This document shows positions 1 through 8,757 of a stretch of 64,000 bases of DNA, piece by piece. The stretch comes from Amblyomma americanum (lineage: Eukaryota; Arthropoda; Arachnida; Ixodida; Ixodidae): NCBI RefSeq assembly GCF_052857255.1, contig NW_027526486.1, positions 2,294,001 through 2,358,000 of the forward strand, in the 5' to 3' direction. The first letter of the stretch is position 1; the number at the start of each line of letters is the position of its first letter. The position numbers and the translations under genes are program-made. The notes under the pieces were generated by a model. It saw only the letters and a list, made by a program, of their open reading frames with translations. It did not search any database and was not told the origin of the DNA.

Positions 1-384
1 TTTACACCTTTCTCTCGTCTACTCTTCGAAGACTTGTCAAATCGATGCCCGTGAATCTTGCTAGTTTCGATCTAAAACGATGTATCTCGTTGTTTTGAGC
101 CGGAATACAAGTTTTCGCGCAGTTCTGAGAGAAAAAGTTTACACCATTCTCCCGTCTACTATTCGACGACTTGTAAAATCGATGCTCGTGAGTCTTGCTA
201 GTTTCGACCTAAAACGATGTATCCCGTTGTTTTGAGCCGGAATACAAGTTTTCGCGCAGTTCTGAGAGAAAAAGTTTACACCTTTCTCTTGTCTACTCTT
301 CGACGACTTGTAAAATCTATGCTCGTGAATCTTGGTAGTTTCGATCTAAAACGATGTATCCCGTTGTTTTGAGCCAGAATACAA

Positions 385-658
385 GTTTTCGCGCAGTTCT
401 GAGAGAAAAAGTTTACACCATTCTCCCGTCTACTATTCGACGACTTGTAAAATCGATGCTCGTGAGTCTTGCTAGTTTCGACCTAAAACGATGTATCCCG
501 TTGTTTTGAGCCGGAATACAAGTTTTCGCGCAGTTCTGAGAGAAAAAGTTTACACCTTTCTCTCGTCTACTCTTCGACAACTTGTAAAATCGATGCTCGT
601 GAATCTTGCTAGTTTCGATCTAAAACAATGTATCCCGTTGTTTTGAGCCGGAATACAA
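385..658 (+). repeat. Two extra monomers (274 bp) relative to the 13-kb paralogous copy
   Basis: Up to GCCAGAATAC at about 374 the window aligns with the 12.86-13.23 kb region at an offset of 12,856. From about 650 it aligns at 12,582. The difference is 274 bp, exactly two monomers (a CATTCTCCCG/GAGTC unit and a CTCTCG/GACAACTTG unit). This is an expansion here or a contraction there; edges are uncertain by tens of bases. Confidence 0.7.
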
Positions 659-1545
659 GTTTTCGCGCAGTTCTGAGAGAAAAAGTTTACACCTTTCTCT
701 CGTGTACTGTTCGACGACTTGAAAAATCGATGCTCGTGAATCTTGCTAGTTTCGATCTAAAACGATGTATCCCGTTGTTTTGAGCCGGAATACAAGTTTT
801 CGCGCAGTTCTGAGAGAAAAAGTTTACACCTTTCTCTCGTGTACTCTTCGACGACGTGTAAAATCGATGCTCGTGAATCTTGCTAGTTTCGATCTAAAAC
901 AATGTATCCCGTTGTTTTGAGCCAGAATACAAGTTTTCGTGCAGTTCTGAGAGAAAAAGTTTACACCTTTCTCTCGTCTACTCTTCGACAACTTGTAAAA
1001 TCGATGCTCGTGAATCTTGCTAGTTTCGATCTAAAACAATGTATCCCGTTGTTTTGAGCCGGAATACAAGTTTTCGCACAGTTCTGAGAGAAAAAGTTTA
1101 CACCTTTCTCTCGTGTACTGTTCGACGACTTGTAAAATCGATGCTCGTGAATCTTGCTAGTTTCGATCTAAAACGATGTATCCTTTTGTTTTGAGCCGGA
1201 ATACAAGTTTTCGCGCAGTTCTGAGAGAAAAAGTTTACACCTTTCTCTCGTCTACTCTTCGACAACTTGTAAAATCGATGCTCCTGAATCTTGCTAGTTT
1301 CGATCTAAAACAATGTATCCCGTTGTTTTGAGCCGGAATACAAGTTTTCGCGCAGTTCTGAGAGAAAAAGTTTACACCTTTCTCTCGTCTACTCTTCGAG
1401 GACTTGTAAAATCGATGCTCGTGAATCTTGCTAGTTTCGATCCAAAACGATGTATCCCGTTGTTTTGAGCCGGAATACAAGTTTTCCCGCAGTTCTGAGA
1501 GAAAAAGTTTACACCTTTCTCCCGTCTACTATTCGACGACTTGTA
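587..1545 (+). repeat. 7-monomer higher-order unit, copy 1 (959 bp)
   Basis: This segment matches the next 959 bp with the same order of subtypes: the GAAAAAT unit (721 and 1680), the ACGTG/ACAATG unit, TCGTGC, TCGCAC, the unit with TATCCTTTTG or TATCTCTTTG, the GCTCCTG unit and the CGAGGAC/GATCC unit. It is a direct tandem duplication of exactly seven monomers. Confidence 0.85.
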
Positions 1546-2504
1546 AAATCGATGCTCGTGAATCTTGGTAGTTTCGATCTAAAACGATGTATCCCGTTGT
1601 TTTGAGCCAGAATACAAGTTTTCGCGCAGTTCTGAGAGAAAAAGTTTACACCTTTCTCTCGTGTACTGTTCGACGACTTGAAAAATAGATGCTCGTGAAT
1701 CTTGCTAGTTTCGATCTAAAACGATGTATCCCGTTGTTTTGAGCCGGAATACAAGTTTTCGCGCAGTTCTGAGAGAAAAAGTTTACACCTTTCTCTCGTG
1801 TACTCTTCGACGACGTGTAAAATCGATGCTCGTGAATCTTGCTAGTTTCGATCTAAAACAATGTATCCCGTTGTTTTGAGCCAGAATACAAGTTTTCGTG
1901 CAGTTCTGAGAGAAAATGTTTACACCTTTCTCTCGTCTACTCTTCGACAACTTGTAAAATCGATGCTCGTGAATCTTGCTAGTTTCGATCTAAAACAATG
2001 TATCCCGTTGTTTTGAGCCGGAATACAAGTTTTCGCACAGTTCTGAGAGAAAAAGTTTACACCTTTCTCTCGTGTACTGTTCGACGACTTGTAAAATCGA
2101 TGCTCGTGAATCTTGCTAGTTTCGATCTAAAACGATGTATCTCTTTGTTTTGAGCCGGAATACAAGTTTTCGCGCAGTTCTGAGAGAAAAAGTTTACACC
2201 TTTCTCTCGTCTACTCTTCGACAACTTGTAAAATCGATGCTCCTGAATCTTGCTAGTTTCGATCTAAAACAATGTATCCCGTTGTTTTGAGCCGGAATAC
2301 AAGTTTTCGCGCAGTTCTGAGAGAAAAAGTTTACACCTTTCTCTCGTCTACTCTTCGAGGACTTGTAAAATCGATGCTCGTGAATCTTGCTAGTTTCGAT
2401 CCAAAACGATGTATCCCGTTGTTTTGAGCCGGAATACAAGTTTTCCCGCAGTTCTGAGAGAAAAAGTTTACACCTTTCTCCCGTCTACTATTCGACGACT
2501 TGTA
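1546..2504 (+). repeat. 7-monomer higher-order unit, copy 2 (959 bp)
   Basis: This is the second tandem copy of the preceding 959-bp unit. The junction lies within 1532-1559: the base at 1531 follows the left parent and GTGAATC from 1560 follows the right parent. Private changes include AAATAGATG (about 1686) and TATCTCTTTG. The pair recurs as one block at an offset of 12,582 (about 13.17-15.09 kb). Confidence 0.85.
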
Positions 2505-4167
2505 AAATCGATGCTCGTAAGTCTTGCTAGTTTCGACCTAAAACGATGTATCCCGTTGTTTTGAGCCGGAATACAAGTTTTCGCGCAGTTCTGAGAGAAA
2601 AAGTTTACACCTTTCTCTTGTCTACTCTTCGACGACTTGTAAAATCGATGCTCGTGAATCTTGCTAGTTTCGATCTAAAACAATGTATCCCGTTGTTTTG
2701 AGCCAGAATACAAGTTTTCGTGCAGTTCTGAGAGAAAAAGTTTACACCTTTCTCTCGTCTACTCTTCGACAACTTGTAAAATCGATGCTCGTGAATCTTG
2801 CTAGTTTCGATCTAAAACAATGTATCCCGTTGTTTTGAGCCGGAATACAAGTTTTCGCACAGTTCTGAGAGAAAAAGTTTACACCTTTCTCTCGTGTACT
2901 GTTCGACGACTTGTAAAATCGATGCTCGTGAATCTTGCTAGTTTCGATCTAAAACGGTGTATCCCGTTGTTTTGAGCCGGAATACAAGTTTTCGCACAGT
3001 TTTGAGAGAAAAAGTTTACACCTTTCTCTCGTGTACTGTTCGACGACTTGTAAAATCGATGCTCGTGAATCTTGCTAGTTTCGATCTAAAACGATGTATC
3101 CCGTTGTTTTGAGCCAGAATACAAGTTTTCGCGCAGTTCTGAGAGAAAAAGTTTACACCTTTCTCTCGTGTACTCTTCGACGACGTGTAAAATCGATGCT
3201 CGTGAATCTTGCTAGTTTCGATCTAAAACAATGTATCTCGTTGTTTTGAGCCGGAATACAAGTTTTCGCGCAGTTCTGAGAGAAAAAGTTTACACCATTC
3301 TCCCGTCTACTATTCGACGACTTGTAAAATCGATGCTCGTGAGTCTTGCTAGTTTCGACCTAAAACGATGTATCCCGTTGTTTTGAGCCGGAATACAAGT
3401 TTTCGCGCAGTTCTGAGAGAAAAAGTTTACACCTTTCTCTTGTCTACTCTTCGACGACTTGTAAAATCGATGCTCGTGAATCTTGGTAGTTTCGATCTAA
3501 AACGATGTATCCCGTTGTTTTGAGCCAGAATACAAGTTTTCGCGCAGTTCTGAGAGAAAAAGTTTACACCTTTCTCTCGTGTACTGTTCGACGACTTGAA
3601 AAATCGATGCTCGTGAATCTTGCTAGTTTCGATCTAAAACGATGTATCCCGTTGTTTTGAGCCGGAATACAAGTTTTCGCGCAGTTCTGAGAGAAAAAGT
3701 TTACACCTTTCTCTCGTGTACTCTTCGACGACGTGTAAAATCGATGCTCGTGAATCTTGCTAGTTTCGATCTAAAACAATGTATCCCGTTGTTTTGAGCC
3801 AGAATACAAGTTTTCGTGCAGTTCTGAGAGAAAAATTTTACACCTTTCTCTCGTCTACTCTTCGACAACTTGTAAAATCGATGCTCGTGAATCTTGCTAG
3901 TTTCGATCTAAAACAATGTATCCCGTTGTTTTGAGCCGGAATACAAGTTTTCGCACAGTTCTGAGAGAAAAAGTTTACACCTTTCTCTCGTGTACTGTTC
4001 GACGACTTGTAAAATCGATGCTCGTGAATCTTGCTAGTTTCGATCTAAAACGATGTATCCCTTTGTTTTGAGCCGGAATACAAGTTTTCGCGCAGTTCTG
4101 AGAGAAAAAGTTTACACCTTTCTCTCGTCTACTCTTCGACAACTTGTAAAATCGATGCTCCTGAATC

Positions 4168-5670
4168 TTGCTAGTTTCGATCTAAAACAATGTATCCCGT
4201 TGTTTTGAGCCGGAATACAAGTTTTCGCGCAGTTCTGAGAGAAAAAGTTTACACCTTTCTCTCGTCTACTCTTCGAGGACTTGTAAAATCGATGCTCGTG
4301 AATCTTGCTAGTTTCGATCCAAAACGATGTATCCCGTTGTTTTGAGCCGGAATACAAGTTTTCCCGCAGTTCTGAGAGAAAAAGTTTACACCTTTCTCCC
4401 GTCTACTATTCGACGACTAGTAAAATCGATGCTCGTAAGTCTTGCTAGTTTCGACCTAAAACGATGTATCCCGTTGTTTTGAGCCGGAATACAAGTTTTC
4501 GCGCAGTTCTGAGAGAAAAAGTTTACACCTTTCTCTTGTCTACTCTTCGACGACTTGTAAAATCGATGCTCGTGAATCTTGCTAGTTTCGATCTAAAACA
4601 ATGTATCCCGTTGTTTTGAGCCAGAATACAAGTTTTCGTGCAGTTCTGAGAGAAAAAGTTTACACCTTTCTCTCGTCTACTCTTCGACAACTTGTAAAAT
4701 CGATGCTCGTGAATCTTGCTAGTTTCGATCTAAAACAATGTATCCCGTTGTTTTGAGCCGGAATACAAGTTTTCGCACAGTTCTGAAAGAAAAAGTTTAC
4801 ACCTTTCTCTCGTGTACTGTTCGACGACTTCTAAAATCGATGCTCGTGAATCTTGCTAGTTTCGATCTAAAACGATGTATCCCGTTGTTTTGAGCCGGAA
4901 TACAAGTTTTCGCACAGTTTTGAGAGAAAAAGTTTACACCTTTCTCTCGTGTACTGTTCGACGACTTGTAAAATCGATGCTCGTGAATATTGCTAGTTTC
5001 GATCTAAAACGATGTATCCCGTTGTTTTGAGCCAGAATACAAGTTTTCGCGCAGTTCTGAGAGAAAAAGTTTACACCTTTCTCTCGTGTACTCTTCGACG
5101 ACGTGTAAAATCGATGCTCGTGAATCTTGCTAGTTTCGATCTAAAACAATGTATCTCGTTGTTTTGAGCCGGAATACAAGTTTTCGCGCAGTTCTGAGAG
5201 AAAAAGTTTACACCTTTCTCCCGTCTACTATTCGACGACCTGTAAAATCGATGCTCGTGAGTCTTGCTAGTTTCGACCTAAAACGATGTATCCCGTTGTT
5301 TTGAGCCGGAATACAAGTTTTCGCGCAGTTCTGAGAGAAAAAGTTTACACCTTTCTCTTGTCTACTCTTCGACGACTTGTAAAATCGATGCTCGTGAATC
5401 TTGGTAGTTTCGATCTAAAACGATGTATCCCGTTGTTTTGAGCCAGAATACAAGTTTTCGCGCAGTTCTGATAGAAAAAGTTTACACCTTTCTCTCGTGT
5501 ACTGTTCGACGACTTGTAAAATCGATGCTCGTGAATCTTGCTAGTTTCGATCTAAAACGATGTATCCCGTGGTTTTGAGCCGGAATACAAGTTTTCGCGC
5601 AGTTCTGAGAGAAAAAGTTTACACCTTTCGTGTACTGTTCGACGACGTGTAAAATCGATGCTCGAGAATC
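4168..5670 (+). repeat. 11-monomer unit nested in the 3,825-bp unit, copy 1 (1,503 bp)
   Basis: Markers repeat 1,502-1,503 bp apart: GACTAGTAAAATC (about 4,420 and 5,923), GAATATTGC (about 4,987 and 6,489), CTGATAGAAAAAG (about 5,470 and 6,972) and CCGTGGTTTTG (5571 and 7073). The 1-bp difference comes from the extra deletion at about 6,448. The same pair is reproduced at +3,825, so this 11-mer duplication came before the 28-mer duplication. Confidence 0.85.
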
Positions 5671-7172
5671 TTGCTAGTTTCGATCTAAAACAATGTATCC
5701 CGTTGTTTTGAGCCGGAATACAAGTTTTCGCGCAGTTCTGAGAGAAAAAGTTTACACCTTTCTCTCGTCTACTCTTCGAGGACTTGTAAAATCGATGCTC
5801 GTGAATCTTGCTAGTTTCGATCCAAAACGATGTATCCCGTTGTTTTGAGCCGGAATACAAGTTTTCCCGCAGTTCTGAGAGAAAATGTTTACACCTTTCT
5901 CCCGTCTACTATTCGACGACTAGTAAAATCGATGCTCGTAAGTCTTGCTAGTTTCGACCTAAAACGATGTATCCCGTTGTTTTGAGCCGGAATACAAGTT
6001 TTCGCGCAGTTCTGAGAGAAAAAGTTTACACCTTTCTCTTGTCTACTCTTCGACGACTTGTAAAATCGATGCTCGTGAATCTTGCTAGTTTCGATCTAAA
6101 ACAATGTATCCCGTTGTTTTGAGCCAGAATACAAGTTTTCGTGCAGTTCTGAGAGAAAAAGTTTACACCTTTCTCTCGTCTACTCTTCGACAACTTGTAA
6201 AATCGATGCTCGTGAATCTTGCTAGTTTCGATCTAAAACAATGTATCCCGTTGTTTTGAGCCGGAATACAAGTTTTCGCACAGTTCTGAGAGAAAAAGTT
6301 TACACCTTTCTCTCGTGTACTGTTCGACGACTTGTAAAATCGATGCTCGTGAATCTTGCTAGTTTCGATCTAAAACGATGTATCCCGTTGTTTTGAGCCG
6401 GAATACAAGTTTTCGCACAGTTTTGAGAGAAAAAGTTTACACCTTTCTCCGTGTACTGTTCGACGACTTGTAAAATCGATGCTCGTGAATATTGCTAGTT
6501 TCGATCTAAAACGATGTATCCCGTTGTTTTGAGCCAGAATACAAGTTTTCGCGCAGTTCTGAGAGAAAAAGTTTACACCTTTCTCTCGTGTACTCTTCGA
6601 CGACGTGTAAAATCGATGCTCGTGAATCTTGCTAGTTTCGATCTAAAACAATGTATCTCGTTGTTTTGAGCCGGAATACAAGTTTTCGCGCAGTTCTGAG
6701 AGAAAAAGTTTACACCTTTCTCCCGTCTACTATTCGACGACCTGTAAAATCGATGCTCGTGAGTCTTGCTAGTTTCGACCTAAAACGATGTATCCCGTTG
6801 TTTTGAGCCGGAATACAAGTTTTCGCGCAGTTCTGAGAGAAAAAGTTTACACCTTTCTCTTGTCTACTCTTCGACGACTTGTAAAATCGATGCTCGTGAA
6901 TCTTGGTAGTTTCGATCTAAAACGATGTATCCCGTTGTTTTGAGCCAGAATACAAGTTTTCGCGCAGTTCTGATAGAAAAAGTTTACACCTTTCTCTCGT
7001 GTACTGTTCGACGACTTGTAAAATCGATGCTCGTGAATCTTGCTAGTTTCGATCTAAAACGATGTATCCCGTGGTTTTGAGCCGGAATACAAGTTTTCGC
7101 GCAGTTCTGAGAGAAAAAGTTTACACCTTTCGTGTACTGTTCGACGACGTGTAAAATCGATGCTCGTGAATC
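5671..7172 (+). repeat. 11-monomer unit nested in the 3,825-bp unit, copy 2 (1,502 bp)
   Basis: This is the tandem partner of 4,168-5,670. The junction between copies is bounded to 5648-5693 by GACGACGTG on the left and ACAATG on the right. A private change, CTCGAGAATC near 5,665, sits inside that window. The paralogous pair lies at about 7,993-9,495 and 9,496-10,997. Confidence 0.85.
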
Positions 7173-8556
7173 TTGCTAGTTTCGATCTAAAACAAAGTAT
7201 CCCGTTGTTTTCAGCCAGAATACAAGTTTTCGTGCAGTTCTGAGAAAAAGTTTACACCTTTCTCTCGTCTACTCTTCGACAACTTGTAAAATCGATGCTC
7301 GTGAATCTTGCTAGTTTCGATCTAAAACAATGTATCCCGTTGTTTTGAGCCGGAATACAAGTTTTCGCGCAGTTCTGAGAGAAAAAGTTTACACCTTTCT
7401 CCCGTCTACTCTTCGAGGACTTGTAAAATCGATGCTCGTGAATCTTGCTAGTTTCGATCCAAAACGATGTATCCCGTTGTTTTGAGCCGGAATACAAGTT
7501 TTCCCGCAGTTCTGAGAGAAAAAGTTTACACCTTTCTCTCGTCTACCCTTCGACGACTTGTAAAATCGATGCTCGTGAATCTAGCTAGTTTCGATCTAAA
7601 ACGATGTATCCCGTTGTTTTTAGCCGGAATACAAGTTTTCGCGCAGTTCTGAGAGAAAAGGTTTACACCTTTCTCTCGTCTACTCTTCGAAGACTTGTAA
7701 AATCGATGCCCGTGAATCTTGCTAGTTTCGATCTAAAACGATGTATCTCGTTGTTTTGAGCCGGAATACAAGTTTTCCCGCAGTTCTGAGAGAAAAAGTT
7801 TACACCTTTCTCTCGTCTACCCTTCGACGACTTGTAAAATCGATGCTCGTGAATCTTGCTAGTTTCGATCTAAAACGATGTATCCCTTTGTTTTGAGCCG
7901 GAATACAAGTTTTCGCGCAGTTCTGAGAGAAAAAGTTTACACCTTTCTCTCGTCTACTCTTCGACAACTTGTAAAATCGATGCTCCTGAATCTTGCTAGT
8001 TTCGATCTAAAACAATGTATCCCGTTGTTTTGAGCCGGAATACAAGTTTTCGCGCAGTTCTGAGAGAAAAAGTTTACACCTTTCTCTCGTCTACTCTTCG
8101 AGGACTTGTAAAATCGATGCTCGTGAATCTTGCTAGTTTCGATCCAAAACGATGTATCCCGTTGTTTTGAGCCGGAATACAAGTTTTCCCGCAGTTCTGA
8201 GAGAAAAAGTTTACACCTTTCTCCCGTCTACTATTCGACGACTAGTAAAATCGATGCTCGTAAGTCTTGCTAGTTTCGACCTAAAACGATGTATCCCGTT
8301 GTTTTGAGCCGGAATACAAGTTTTCGCGCAGTTCTGAGAGAAAAAGTTTACACCTTTCTCTTGTCTACTCTTCGACGACTTGTAAAATCGATGCTCGTGA
8401 ATCTTGCTAGTTTCGATCTAAAACAATGTATCCCGTTGTTTTGAGCCAGAATACAAGTTTTCGTGCAGTTCTGAGAGAAAAAGTTTACACCTTTCTCTCG
8501 TCTACTCTTCGACAACTTGTAAAATCGATGCTCGTGAATCTTGCTAGTTTCGATCT

Positions 8557-8579
8557 AAAACAATGTATCCCGTTGTTTT
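8557..8579. repeat. Second dyad AAAACAA-N9-TTGTTTT in the ACAATG monomer subtype
   Basis: AAAACAA (8557-8563) and TTGTTTT (8573-8579) form a perfect 7-bp inverted repeat with a 9-nt loop. In the more common ACGATG subtype one arm position changes to G, leaving one G-T pairing in an otherwise complementary stem. The element recurs once per monomer, about midway between successive GAGAGAAA dyads. No protein-binding role can be assigned from sequence alone. Confidence 0.75.
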
Positions 8580-8609
8580 GAGCCGGAATACAAGTTTTCG
8601 CACAGTTCT

Positions 8610-8636
8610 GAGAGAAAAAGTTTACACCTTTCTCTC
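8610..8636. repeat. Hairpin-like dyad GAGAGAAA-N11-TTTCTCTC (one per monomer)
   Basis: GAGAGAAA at 8610-8617 and TTTCTCTC at 8629-8636 are perfect reverse complements separated by an 11-nt loop (AAGTTTACACC). The same 27-bp element spans the arbitrary monomer border throughout the array. It is perfect wherever the right arm reads TTTCTCTC and weakened in the CTCCCG and CTCTTG subtypes. It could extrude as a short cruciform or hairpin, but that is inference. All recurrent small deletions seen in the window fall inside this element. Confidence 0.85.
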
Positions 8637-8757
8637 GTGTACTGTTCGACGACTTGTAAAATCGATGCTCGTGAATCTTGCTAGTTTCGATCTAAAACGA
8701 TGTATCCCGTTGTTTTGAGCCGGAATACAAGTTTTCGCACAGTTTTGAGAGAAAAAG
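8621..8757 (+). repeat. Representative 137-bp monomer
   Basis: This unit, counted from TTTACACC to the A/G-rich run before the next TTTACACC, is exactly 137 bp and close to the majority sequence. A majority unit built by eye has 57 G+C (41.6%) and 11 CpG dinucleotides. Frequent variable sites are CTCTCG/CTCCCG/CTCTTG in the pyrimidine tract, GTCTACTCTTC/GTGTACTGTTC, GACGACTTG/GACGACGTG/GACAACTTG/GAAGACTTG, GAATC/GAGTC, GATCT/GACCT/GATCC, ACGATG/ACAATG, GCCGG/GCCAG and TCGCGC/TCGCAC/TCGTGC/TCCCGC. Combinations of these define the monomer subtypes used to recognise higher-order units. The phase of the unit is arbitrary. Confidence 0.95.
8652..8732. repeat. Widely spaced inverted repeat ACTTGTA ... 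TACAAGT
   Basis: ACTTGTA (8652-8658) and TACAAGT (8726-8732) are exact reverse complements 67 bp apart within each monomer. Monomers carrying GACGACGTG in place of GACGACTTG lose one base of the left arm. The arms are short and the loop is long, so this may have no structural meaning. It is recorded because it recurs throughout the array. Confidence 0.55.

Larger units (their letters stand above)
1..4575 (+). repeat. Segmental duplication A, copy 1 (partner at 12,857-17,157)
   Basis: Subtype order in this segment is reproduced at +12,582 (+12,856 for the first ~374 bases). Marker pairs include GCTCCTGAATC, CGAGGACTTG/GATCC and GTAAGTC units. The offset equals 92 monomers minus 22 bp, and 22 is the number of deleted bases counted between the two copies, which confirms the alignment. 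The left edge runs off the window. Confidence 0.8.
4015..7839 (+). repeat. 28-monomer tandem duplication, copy 1 (3,825 bp)
   Basis: The segment and the following 3,825 bp are almost identical in sequence and subtype order. Both carry the same set of small deletions: TTTCGTGTACTG (4 bp, at about 5,628 and 7,130), TTTCTCCGTG (1 bp, about 6,448) and CTGAGAAAAAG (2 bp, about 7,241). These total 11 bp, so 28 x 137 - 11 = 3,825. Differences from copy 2 spotted by eye include single bases at 4787, 4831 and 7605 (partners 8612, 8656, 11430). Confidence 0.9.

Noticed and set aside
1235..1480. Recurrent 61-, 81- and 102-codon open reading frames on both strands (for example 1235-1480 minus, 7467-7652 plus, 5552-5860 minus)
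   Set aside because: They recur at multiples of the 137-bp monomer, spanning less than two to just over two units, and appear or vanish with single subtype changes. Because 137 is not a multiple of 3, each successive monomer is read in another frame. No ribosome-binding or splice context, no codon-type conservation and no recognisable domain were seen.
5665..5665. CTCGAG change at the 11-mer junction as a crossover-induced mutation
   Set aside because: It is a single base difference also copied at about 9,490. One case beside a junction is not enough to claim mutagenic repair.
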